Positions 43,401-51,335 of a stretch of 64,000 nucleotides of DNA are shown piece after piece; within the stretch, counting starts at the first letter, position 1, and every line of letters starts with the position of its first letter. The notes beneath the pieces are model-generated. The model was not told where the DNA came from, did no database searches, and was given only the letters and a program-made list of their open reading frames with translations. This DNA is from Chitinophaga agrisoli (GTDB lineage Bacteria > Bacteroidota > Bacteroidia > Chitinophagales > Chitinophagaceae): NCBI RefSeq assembly GCF_008386695.1, contig NZ_VUOC01000002.1:736481-800480 (forward strand). The letters run 5' to 3'. A program made the position numbers and the translations under genes.

Positions 43401-44106
43401 GGTGAACGAAAACGGCCTCTATGGCCTGAACTCTCAGCGTTATATTGAAGTGGCCAACATCATGCCCAAATTGTATGGAGGGATATTGTCGGACCTACAC
43501 TATAAGTCTTTTGACCTGCGTATAGGCCTGGATTATAAATCCGGCGGCACCGTATTCTCCTATACCAATAACCGCATGTTCGGTTTAGGGCAGCTGGAGA
43601 GTACGCTGAAATACCGCGACGAAGAACACGGCGGGCTTGCCTATTATATCGACGCCAATAACAAGAAGGTGGCCTGGCAGCATAACCAGGCAGCGCCCGC
43701 AGGCGCCGTTGGCGGGAAAGTATATCATGACGGCGTGGTACTGGACGGCGTTAAGATGGATGATACCGGCAAATATGTAAAGAACGATATCATCGCGTCT
43801 GCCTCCGATTATTACCTGTCTTATGTAAATGACCTGGCCAGCTCTTTCCCACCGGATGGCCTGTTTAAGAACAATTATGTTAAAGTGCGGGAAATTGCCC
43901 TGGCCTATACACTGCCACAATCAGTTGCCCAGAGATTGCGGCTGCAGAAGCTGACAGTGAACCTGGCAGGCCGTAACCTGTTCTACATTTATAAATCCAT
44001 ACCCAATATTGACGTGGAATCCACACTGGGTGCAGATGTTTATGTGGAAAACACGGTATATCCCGGCCAGCGCACCTATTCCCTGGGCCTGACAGTAGCT
44101 TTCTAA
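40462..44106 (+). pseudogene. SusC-type receptor with STN signalling domain, interrupted by amber stop
   Basis: One continuous frame of 1214 codons with a single TAG at 42085-42087 (codon 542). Parts in order: long N-terminus with signal segment (ITVLLLLITCLQISA), STN secretin/TonB signalling domain (about 55-130, RSPIIKVFEEIKKQTGYRFW), carboxypeptidase-like domain (150-230), TonB box and plug (DVVVTALG; RPLFVVDGVII; SIEILKGAKATVLYGSDAAN), barrel to the end (YSLGLTVAF). The frame resumes directly after the stop (SIAWGFPRDYSFDKVW), with no ATG near for reinitiation. The STN domain is what normally talks to FecR. Truncation would leave no complete barrel, so transport through this protein is probably lost unless the stop is read through. 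Confidence 0.88.
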
Positions 44107-44125
44107 CGCATAAAACAGAGAGAAA

Positions 44126-45862
44126 ATGAAAAAACTACTTTTATATATCATCATAGCCGCAACAGGCATAAGCGCCTGTAAAAAAGACCTCGAGGATAGA
44201 TATTATAACCAGGACCAGTTAAGAGGCGGCACATCAGATATCGTTCCTGGCCTGTTCACACAGTTGATCACCACCAATAAGATCTTTGTACAGGATTATG
44301 GAGAATGGTTCTACCTCTTGTCTGGCGGCACCAGCATCACCGGTTATGAGCAGGTGACCAACCGCTACATATCCTACCGGTATGACTGGTTCTCCACCTA
44401 TAACGATCTTACTTCAGGGAATGGTTTTGATGATTACCCCATTACCAGCCAGGCCTATTTTGAAAGCAGCTATACGCGCCTGAAAAACTGGGAAACCATC
44501 AAGGGAGAACTGGATAAACGCAGCGGACAGGACAAACAAGATGCGGAGCTCTATTTTAAACTGGCTACATTGGTAAAACTATACCAGTCTGCCAAACTGG
44601 TGGACCTCTTCAATTCCATTCCGTACTTCAACGCTTTTGAAGGCGGCAGCGGCAGCACAGACCATTATTTCCCCGCTTATGATAATCCCAAGGAGATCTA
44701 TACATCCATTATAGCAGACCTGGGTGAGCTTGTCAATACGCTGGGAGCAGCCTATGACCAGACCTCCGAGCTGGGTAAATCAACATTCCGCACGCAGGAT
44801 GTGGCTTTCAAAGGTGATATCAACAAATGGATAGCATTTGCCAATGCTACCCGCCTGAAGCTGCTGGTAAGGATCTCCGGTGTGGACGAAGCCTATGCCA
44901 AGCCGCTGATCACTGAAACCCTGACAAAGCCGTTACCTACGCAGGACCTCACCTGGCAGTTATGGTATAAGATAGACCCTACCGGTGGCGGCTTCTGGTT
45001 ACGCGGGTTGTATGAGACCACCTACGCGGCCTTCATTCCCAACATTATCATGAAAAGGATGAACTACGGCGACCTTACCTATAACGAAGGTATTGACGAT
45101 CCGCGGCTGCCTGTACTGGCCCTCCCAACCAAATACAATGATTACAGGGGCATTTCTTACAATATAGACGCGCAGACGCCTATATACGATGGCGGCGACA
45201 CCTACTATCCTTATGCGGATGACATCACTTCCTCCCTCGGGCAAAATGCCAAATCCATGTACAATCATGCCACCTTTCAACAGAATGCCAACATGCCGGT
45301 ATACATGTTCTCGCTCGCAGAGCTGGACCTGCTGCTGGCGGAGATTGCGCAGAAAGGCCTGGCTGCCACTGGCAAAACAGCTGGCGAGCATATAAAGGAC
45401 GCGGTAGTGCATTCTGTTGATTTCTGGTACATGATCAACCAGCTAAGCGTATATGAAAGGGGAACAGCCGATTCGGTATTGTATCCAGCTAAACCTGCGG
45501 CAAACGTGATATCCGCCTGGGGTGACAAGATCAGCGCAAAATTCAATACAGCTGCAGACCTGGACGGTAAGATGGAGATACTCATGCAGCAAAAGTATAT
45601 TCACCTGAACCTGTTACACCCATATGAACTATGGGCAGAGCTGAGAAGGACCCGGCATCCCAAACTGGAACCATTCACCTGGCGGGGATCCGTATGGAAG
45701 CCCATGCCGGAGCGGGTACGCTACCCTACTGCTGAACAAAGCGCCAACCCGGACAATTTCCAGAAAGTGGCGGACCAGAATAACCTGACCACCCCCATCT
45801 TCTGGGTGCCAACGGCCTTGCGCAGTGTAGTACCTTACTGGAATGACTATAACTACGAATAG
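44126..45862 (+). CDS. SusD/RagB family lipoprotein (SusD-like 2 type)
   Basis: A 578-residue SusD-type lipoprotein with lipobox GISAC (Cys18). It belongs to the longer SusD-like 2 branch: DIVPGLFTQLITTNKIFVQD near 34-53, LYFKLATLVKLYQSAKLVDL (about 142-161), TEIY-type IIADLGELVNTLGAAYD, MPVYMFSLAELDLLLAEIAQ (about 390-409), and QQKYIHLNLLHPYELWAELR near the C-terminus. It lies 19 bases after the interrupted SusC gene. It appears intact, but its barrel partner is broken, so it may be a passenger of a dying locus. A good terminator follows. Confidence 0.9.
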   Translation: MKKLLLYIIIAATGISACKKDLEDRYYNQDQLRGGTSDIVPGLFTQLITTNKIFVQDYGEWFYLLSGGTSITGYEQVTNRYISYRYDWFSTYNDLTSGNGFDDYPITSQAYFESSYTRLKNWETIKGELDKRSGQDKQDAELYFKLATLVKLYQSAKLVDLFNSIPYFNAFEGGSGSTDHYFPAYDNPKEIYTSIIADLGELVNTLGAAYDQTSELGKSTFRTQDVAFKGDINKWIAFANATRLKLLVRISGVDEAYAKPLITETLTKPLPTQDLTWQLWYKIDPTGGGFWLRGLYETTYAAFIPNIIMKRMNYGDLTYNEGIDDPRLPVLALPTKYNDYRGISYNIDAQTPIYDGGDTYYPYADDITSSLGQNAKSMYNHATFQQNANMPVYMFSLAELDLLLAEIAQKGLAATGKTAGEHIKDAVVHSVDFWYMINQLSVYERGTADSVLYPAKPAANVISAWGDKISAKFNTAADLDGKMEILMQQKYIHLNLLHPYELWAELRRTRHPKLEPFTWRGSVWKPMPERVRYPTAEQSANPDNFQKVADQNNLTTPIFWVPTALRSVVPYWNDYNYE

Positions 45863-45882
45863 GATCTGAGAACAGCCCATGC

Positions 45883-45920
45883 GCCCCGTTACTGTTTAGC
45901 AGTACGGGGCTTTTTTATTT
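45883..45920 (+). terminator. Terminator of the FecI/SusCD locus
   Basis: An 11-bp stem (GCCCCGT/ACGGGGC plus ACTG/CAGT, with one bulged T) and a 5-base loop, followed by TTTTTTATTT, 20 bases after the SusD gene. Confidence 0.88.
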
Positions 45921-46022
45921 ATGCAATGTCCCTCCCGCCAATTTATACAGATTTATGTCATCAATATACATCCCTTCCCTTCCCATAAACCCTGACCTTT
46001 GTATCACTAAATTCAGCGAACA

Positions 46023-47003
46023 ATGAAAGCACTCATTTTAAATAGCTACAACTCCCCTCTCCAATTGCAAGAGGTGGAAAAACCAGTCCCCGCCTCGGGA
46101 CAGGTCCTGATCAAAGTAAGATCCGGCGGCCTGAATCCCCTGGATCTCAAGATCATGTCTGGCCAGGCGGGGCACGCCCAAACAAAACTGCCGGCCATTC
46201 CGGGCATAGACGTAAGCGGGATCGCCGAAGCTGTTGGCAAAGATGTAAGCACATTCAAACCGGGTGATGAAGTATATGGCATGATTGGCGGCGTTGGCGA
46301 TAACCAGGGCTCACTGGCGGACTATGTAGCTGCAGATGCGCGATTACTGGCTTTGAAACCTAAAAATCTCTCTTTTCATGAAGCCGCAGCTTTACCGCTG
46401 ATCTTTATTACCGCCTGGGAAGCCATGGTAGACCGGGCTAACGTACACGAAGGCCAGAAAGTATTGGTACACGGCGGCGCCGGCGGCGTGGGCCATATTG
46501 CCGTACAAATAGCCAGAGCGCGCGGCGCAGAGGTATTTGCGACTGTCAATAAGCGTCATTTTGAGCTGATAACAGGTTATGGCGCTGTACCTATTGATTA
46601 TTCCGCCACCTCTGTTGAGGCCTACATGGATCGATATACTGATGGTGAAGGCTTTGATGTGATCCTGGACAATGTAGGCGGTAAAACCCTGGATGATGCT
46701 TTCGCGGCGGTAAAACGGTATACCGGTCATGTCGTGAGTATCCTGGGCTGGGGTTCCCACAGCCTGGCGCCCCTCTCATTCCGCGGCGCTACCTATTCGG
46801 GTGTTTTCACGCTTTACCCATTGCTTTCAGGAAATGGCCGGTCACATCATGGCGAAATATTGCGGCAGGCAACAGCGCTAATTGAAGCAGGAATGGTGAA
46901 ACCAACCGTGTCCCCATCCTCCTATAACCTTGAAACTGTTATGGATGCCTACCGGGAGGTAGCAGCAGGCAGCGCCGGAAAAGTGGTGGTTGACATAAGT
47001 TAA
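46023..47003 (+). CDS. MDR-superfamily NADP-dependent oxidoreductase (quinone oxidoreductase type)
   Basis: A 326-residue zinc-free medium-chain dehydrogenase. The N-terminal GroES-like fold has VLIKVRSGGLNPLDLKIMSG (about 28-47) and LPAIPGIDVSGI. The Rossmann half has the NADPH-binding VLVHGGAGGVGHIAVQIARA (about 147-166), then FDVILDNVGGKTLDDAF and the C-terminal MDAYREVAAGSAGKVVV. No zinc ligands of alcohol dehydrogenases are seen. Likely reduces quinones, enones or aldehydes with NADPH. It shares no operon with the preceding SusD gene and precedes a paralog by 105 bases. Confidence 0.9.
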   Translation: MKALILNSYNSPLQLQEVEKPVPASGQVLIKVRSGGLNPLDLKIMSGQAGHAQTKLPAIPGIDVSGIAEAVGKDVSTFKPGDEVYGMIGGVGDNQGSLADYVAADARLLALKPKNLSFHEAAALPLIFITAWEAMVDRANVHEGQKVLVHGGAGGVGHIAVQIARARGAEVFATVNKRHFELITGYGAVPIDYSATSVEAYMDRYTDGEGFDVILDNVGGKTLDDAFAAVKRYTGHVVSILGWGSHSLAPLSFRGATYSGVFTLYPLLSGNGRSHHGEILRQATALIEAGMVKPTVSPSSYNLETVMDAYREVAAGSAGKVVVDIS

Positions 47004-47108
47004 CCCCGCGGCCCCTGAAAAGCCACACCTTCTTTTACAGGTTTTTATCCTTTTTATACAGGAAACCAGCATTCCAATAACGCATTTTTGCACCGTAATT
47101 AAATCAAT

Positions 47109-48047
47109 ATGAAAGCAATAATCATCAATGAATTCGGCTCACCTGCAGTCCTTCAGCTTACAGATACGCCTATACCAGTACCTGGCGAAAACGAAGTCCT
47201 GGTTAAAGCGAAAGCGATCAGCATAAACCCTGTAGATGTAAAGACCAGGTCAGGCGCCGGCATGGCAGGGAGATTAAAACAAATGATGCCTGTCATACTG
47301 GGCTGGGATATTTCCGGCACCGTAGCTGCCAGCAATGACATCCGCTTCAAGGTTGGAGACGATGTATTTGGCATGGTCAATTTCCCCGGGCATGGCAAAG
47401 CCTATGCAGAATATGTTACTGCTCCGGCGGATCATTTTACGCTGAAGCCATCAACCATCAGCCATGAAGAAGCAGCGGCCGCCACCCTGGCCGCGTTAAC
47501 CGCCTGGCAGGTATTGGTGCAGCATACAACTATCCGTAAGGGAGACCGCGTGCTTATACACGCCGCTGCCGGAGGCGTAGGCCATTATGCCGTTCAATTG
47601 GCTAAACACCTGGGCGCTTATGTTGTAGGCACCTCTTCTGCCGCCAACAGAGACTTTGTAAAAAGCCTGGGCGCGGATGAGCATATCGATTACCGGAGCG
47701 TAAAATTTGAGGAGGCTACGAACAATATTGATTTTGTCTTTGATACCATAGGCGGTGACAATATAGCCCGCTCGCTGACCATTATAAAACCAGGAGGCGC
47801 CCTGATCAGCATACCTACTGGTATTAAACCGGACATCGCAGCGCTGGCCAGTTCTAAGAACATCGATTGCCGCTTCGAGCTGGTTTATTCAAGTGGTAAA
47901 GACATGGAGCAGATTGCAGGCTTGCTTGAGCAGGGTATACTCAAATCCCATGTGTCCGCTGTGCTGGATCTTAATGAAATGGCAAAAGCGCATGAAATGA
48001 TGGAAACCGGCCGCACCGTTGGCAAAATAGTGCTGGCTGTCCGGTAA
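47109..48047 (+). CDS. MDR-superfamily NADP-dependent oxidoreductase (paralog)
   Basis: A 312-residue zinc-free medium-chain dehydrogenase related to the preceding gene: EVLVKAKAISINPVDVKTRS (about 30-49), VILGWDISGTV, the cofactor loop VLIHAAAGGVGHYAVQLAKH (about 149-168), IDYRSVKFE, FVFDTIGGDNIARSL and the closing AHEMMETGRTVGKIVLAVR. The two enzymes probably arose by duplication but differ throughout. A 105-base gap that includes a possible -7 box (CATTTTTG) just before the start suggests its own promoter. Convergent with the AraC gene. Confidence 0.9.
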   Translation: MKAIIINEFGSPAVLQLTDTPIPVPGENEVLVKAKAISINPVDVKTRSGAGMAGRLKQMMPVILGWDISGTVAASNDIRFKVGDDVFGMVNFPGHGKAYAEYVTAPADHFTLKPSTISHEEAAAATLAALTAWQVLVQHTTIRKGDRVLIHAAAGGVGHYAVQLAKHLGAYVVGTSSAANRDFVKSLGADEHIDYRSVKFEEATNNIDFVFDTIGGDNIARSLTIIKPGGALISIPTGIKPDIAALASSKNIDCRFELVYSSGKDMEQIAGLLEQGILKSHVSAVLDLNEMAKAHEMMETGRTVGKIVLAVR

Positions 48048-48099
48048 ATTTTTTGTGACAATAAAACGCAGACAGCGCCGGGCGGCTATTCCTCCGGAA

Positions 48100-48972
48100 T
48101 TAATTAGCCACAGGCATAGCTACAGCCCGGTGCTGCTTTCTAAACGCAGTAGGACTAAGCCCTTTATATTTCTTGAACAAACGGTTAAGATGACTTTCAT
48201 CAGTAAACCCAAGCTCATTTACAATTTCATTGATCCTCATATCACTATGCTGTAACCGCGTTTCCACCAGCTTGAGTTTATAATTGATGATATATTGCTG
48301 AATGCTTTCTCCGGTATGTTTCTTGAAATACCGGCTAAGATATCCATCAGCAATGCCAAAATGATCCGCTACGATCTCCGCCCTCAATTTGTCGGGGTCA
48401 TAAATATTCTCCTGTATATAGTTGAGGATGTTAATGACCGTATTGCCGGTGTTCTCTGACACCTGATCAGGCATATTCATGCCAATATTCCGTGCAACGA
48501 TCGTGATAATGGTATTAACGATCTGCGTGATGATCTCATGATGGTACAATTGCTTATTTGCAAGCTCTCCCAGGATAGACGTCACCATTGCCTTTACCAG
48601 CACTTTATCAGGGGCATTACATAAAATGCACCCCGGCTGATGACTGGCATTATGAAGGATATATTCCAGTTTCCTGGTCCACTCAAAATCACGGGTATCA
48701 CCCTTCCCTTGTGATCTCACATAGATATCATTAAACCGGATAAATAAAAACTCCGTTGTGCGCTCAATGTCGAAAGAATGACAATCGTCCGGCGTGATGA
48801 GGAACAGCTGTCCCTCCTGGTAGTTGAATTTATTATCATTAATACATTGAATACCGGTTCCGCTTATCACATACACCAGCTCAAAGAAATTATGTTTATG
48901 CGCCGATTTGGGGCATACATCAAGCTGCTTATAAGCAATCTCAAAAGGCTGATAAAGACTCTCCTTATGCAT
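48100..48972 (-). CDS. AraC-family transcription regulator with cupin sensor
   Basis: A 290-residue AraC regulator. The N-terminal cupin-like sensor (about 20-100) has HKHNFFELVYVISGTGIQCI and EGQLFLITPDDCHSFDI, typical of sugar- or small-molecule-binding AraC proteins. The double helix-turn-helix DNA-binding part (about 185-285) has AEIVADHFGIADGYLSRYFK, QYIINYKLKLVETRLQHSDM and INEIVNELGFTDESHLNRLF, ending GLSPTAFRK. Likely targets are neighbouring operons; the oxidoreductase genes end tail to tail with it, and the metallo-beta-lactamase gene lies upstream on the same strand. Confidence 0.92.
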   Translation of the reverse strand: MHKESLYQPFEIAYKQLDVCPKSAHKHNFFELVYVISGTGIQCINDNKFNYQEGQLFLITPDDCHSFDIERTTEFLFIRFNDIYVRSQGKGDTRDFEWTRKLEYILHNASHQPGCILCNAPDKVLVKAMVTSILGELANKQLYHHEIITQIVNTIITIVARNIGMNMPDQVSENTGNTVINILNYIQENIYDPDKLRAEIVADHFGIADGYLSRYFKKHTGESIQQYIINYKLKLVETRLQHSDMRINEIVNELGFTDESHLNRLFKKYKGLSPTAFRKQHRAVAMPVAN

Positions 48973-49045
48973 AGTACTGTAAAACTACGAATAAGCCGGA
49001 ATATCTGATTGCCTTACCCTGGGTTTGTCAAATTAGCTAAACAGG

Positions 49046-49981
49046 TTATTCCTTCATCTTTTTATCATACTCCTGCTGCAGATCGCGCAACGCCACATTG
49101 TAGCCATCTTTATCCATAAAAACGCGGGGATTGTATGCATCACCTGGTGTATGCTTATCGTGCAGGTTGAACTGACCGGCATGGGAGGCCAGCCAGATAT
49201 CGAAGGAAAGGCGCTTCATGGCCGCCAGCGTATAGGCGTAATCCCTGCTTATACCCGGATAGGTTTTCAGGTCTGCAAATCGTTTGCTGGTAACAATAGA
49301 AGGCATATTAGCGATAAGGACCTTATACGTACGCTGCCCGTCTTTAACCGTAAACAAAAAACTGCAGGATCCTTTTGTGTGACCGGGATGGTGCAACATG
49401 ACCAGCTTCATATCACCTAACCGGATGGTATCGCCGTTATGTAGTATACGATCAGCTTTTACGGGCACAAACATATTGCCATTGCCTCCCATGGAGTAGT
49501 CTGAATTGCCGCCGTCTGCCAAAACAGCCACATCCCCTTCATCCGCCATGAATTGCGCACCTGTTGCCTTCTTCATCGCGGCCATAGCGCCCACATGATC
49601 ATAGTGCGCTTGTGTGGTTAACAATATTCTGGTATCGGACGGCTTAAAACCAAGCGTCCTGATATTGCCCGTTATTTGTGACAGGGAAGCGGCGGTTCCT
49701 GTGTTGATGAGTATATTTCCCCTGTCTGTTGTGATAAGATAACATGCCAGCTCGTATGTGCCCACATAGTATAGGTTTCCCGCAATCCGGAATGGCTGAT
49801 ACGGTTGGGTCCATTCAGCATCTGAGATCCTGGGCTCCCTGACATCCTGGGCATTTGATACGATAGATGATAATAAAAAAAGAGTGGCTAACAGTATAGT
49901 TCCTGACGCGCCAATAAACATAGTAAGTATTCTGTTCCGGAGAGATGTAGGTCTATTATCAAGATAGGCCTGAAATGACAT
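49046..49981 (-). CDS. Subclass B3 metallo-beta-lactamase, GOB-like B3-Q type
   Basis: Periplasmic zinc beta-lactamase of 311 residues that would hydrolyse penicillins, cephalosporins and carbapenems. The first zinc motif is TQAHYDH (Gln124, His126, Asp128, His129): Gln replaces the usual His, the hallmark of the GOB-type B3-Q enzymes. Other zinc ligands are His in LHHPGHTKGS and in LASHAGQFN. The segments AMKKATGAQFMADEGDVAVL and YNPRVFMDKDGYN also resemble GOB proteins. The signal peptide follows a basic N-terminus and ends at VSNA-QD; ATG 49921 is a second possible start. No mobile element is near, so it looks like a resident chromosomal gene. Activity is untested; the family also includes non-lactamase hydrolases. 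Confidence 0.87.
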   Translation of the reverse strand: MSFQAYLDNRPTSLRNRILTMFIGASGTILLATLFLLSSIVSNAQDVREPRISDAEWTQPYQPFRIAGNLYYVGTYELACYLITTDRGNILINTGTAASLSQITGNIRTLGFKPSDTRILLTTQAHYDHVGAMAAMKKATGAQFMADEGDVAVLADGGNSDYSMGGNGNMFVPVKADRILHNGDTIRLGDMKLVMLHHPGHTKGSCSFLFTVKDGQRTYKVLIANMPSIVTSKRFADLKTYPGISRDYAYTLAAMKRLSFDIWLASHAGQFNLHDKHTPGDAYNPRVFMDKDGYNVALRDLQQEYDKKMKE

Positions 49982-50202
49982 ACGGTAAAGTTTTATCCTT
50001 TAAAGGTATCGAGAACAGGCGATTATTCAAATAAGCCCCTGCTTCATAATTACGGAAGGCTCCCACATGATAAGCCGGCGGGCAGGTCTTTTGGGTGATA
50101 AGAATCAAATACCGCTTGCAGAACAACAAAAAAAACAGCATATTTAACCCACTAAACCCGGCTGCAGCGGGTTAATGACACGCTTTAAACCAACGTACCG
50201 AA

Positions 50203-50964
50203 ATGAAAACAAGGCTACATTTCACGTTTTTCCTGATCCCGCTTTTGCTCTGTTCTTTCATAATAAAAGACAAACAAAAGATCAATATCGTATTCATAGG
50301 CGACAGCATTACTGCTGGCGTACGCCATCCTGAAGAAATATCTCCCGGCAGATATGCAGGCGAATACCTGCAGCAACAAGCCGTTTTTGCCAGGGTACAG
50401 GTGGCTAACCAGGGGGTAAGCGGTTTCACCACCCTCAATTTCCTACCCGGGCAGCCTGCTTTTGCCAATGTTAAAGCGGCTGCAGATGCTTTTTACGCGG
50501 ACAAACAAGCCGCTCTTATTTTTTCCATCATGCTGGGCACGAACGATAGCGCCGTTAAAGGCCCCACTGGTGCGCCGGTGGCCCCTGCCGCATACCGGGC
50601 CAATCTAAAGGCCATTGCAGATGCACTTTTTGCGGCTTATCCGGGTTGTAAGGTGATGATCAATTACCCGATATGGTATAGCGAAAACACGCACAACACC
50701 TCTACCTATATGAAGGAAGGACAGTTGCGGATATTACAATATAAAAAGCAGATCGATACCCTCGTGGCGCTCTACAAACAGGACAAATCCAGGCGTTTGT
50801 TTATGGGCGATAAAGCGGCATACGATTATTTTAAACAGCATTCCACTACAGATTTTAAACCGGAGAACGGCCCCTATGGGGTTTTCTACCTGCATCCTAA
50901 TGAAAAAGGCGATAGAGTCCTGGGCGCCTTCTGGGCAAAGGCCATTTTAAAGATCGCACAATAA
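50203..50964 (+). CDS. Exported SGNH/GDSL-family esterase
   Basis: A 253-residue SGNH hydrolase. A signal-anchor-like N-terminus (LHFTFFLIPLLLCSFII) is followed by block I GDSITAG with the catalytic Ser35, block II Gly in ANQGVSGF, block III GTND in SIMLGTNDSAVKG, and block V YLHPNEKG with the Asp/His pair near the C-terminus. These enzymes remove acyl or acetyl groups from sugars, lipids or thioesters. No acceptor can be assigned; sialate-O-acetylesterase-like and lysophospholipase-like members look similar. Single gene just upstream of the alpha-galactoside locus, so deacetylation of plant glycans would fit, as inference. Confidence 0.88.
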   Translation: MKTRLHFTFFLIPLLLCSFIIKDKQKINIVFIGDSITAGVRHPEEISPGRYAGEYLQQQAVFARVQVANQGVSGFTTLNFLPGQPAFANVKAAADAFYADKQAALIFSIMLGTNDSAVKGPTGAPVAPAAYRANLKAIADALFAAYPGCKVMINYPIWYSENTHNTSTYMKEGQLRILQYKKQIDTLVALYKQDKSRRLFMGDKAAYDYFKQHSTTDFKPENGPYGVFYLHPNEKGDRVLGAFWAKAILKIAQ

Positions 50965-51117
50965 ACATAGCTCCCCACTACCTCGTTGCCAGTTCTTTCT
51001 TACAGGCGCTTTAACGGCGTCTATTACCTTGTTTTGTCCGGCACTTTACAGGCACTGGCTACGGGAAATAAGCCCAGGCCCACCCTGCAATTTTTATCAA
51101 GCTTCCAAAAAATAAAT
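50965..51117. other. Gene-free stretch before the SusC promoter
   Basis: Part of the 371-base gap 50965-51335. I see no ORF, strong hairpin or terminator T run here; the rest of the gap is the promoter at 51118 and a leader of about 184 bases. Confidence 0.5.
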
Positions 51118-51146
51118 TTGATTTTTCGAAACTAACCCTATATTTG
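51118..51146 (+). promoter_or_regulatory. Bacteroidota promoter of the alpha-galactoside locus
   Basis: TTG (51118-51120, within AAATTTG) and TATATTTG (51139-51146, exact TAnnTTTG) are 18 bases apart, close to the usual -33/-7 spacing. Transcription would start near 51152, leaving a leader of about 184 bases before ATG 51336. This is the clearest promoter in the window. Confidence 0.72.
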
Positions 51147-51335
51147 TCAAATAGAATAGAATAGGATAGCCAATCAAAAGTCGCAGACCAACCTGAAGAC
51201 CAGCGGCAAGTACCGCGCAGGGGGACTGTTTTATGGGGGAAAACAAACGCTCGACCGTACGATGTATTACGTTATGGAAGATTGTCAACTAGAATTATAC
51301 CTATCATTAAAAAAGAATCTTTTACAAACAACCTT

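Noticed and set aside
42154-44106. Separate second receptor gene after the amber stop
   Set aside because: It lacks a start codon other than an internal TTG, has no signal peptide, and continues the upstream SusC frame exactly, so it is the downstream half of one interrupted gene.
50153-50175. Hairpin AACCCG/CGGGTT before the SGNH gene
   Set aside because: The stem is only six base pairs around a PstI-like palindrome, has no T run, and could be a chance structure in the gene leader.
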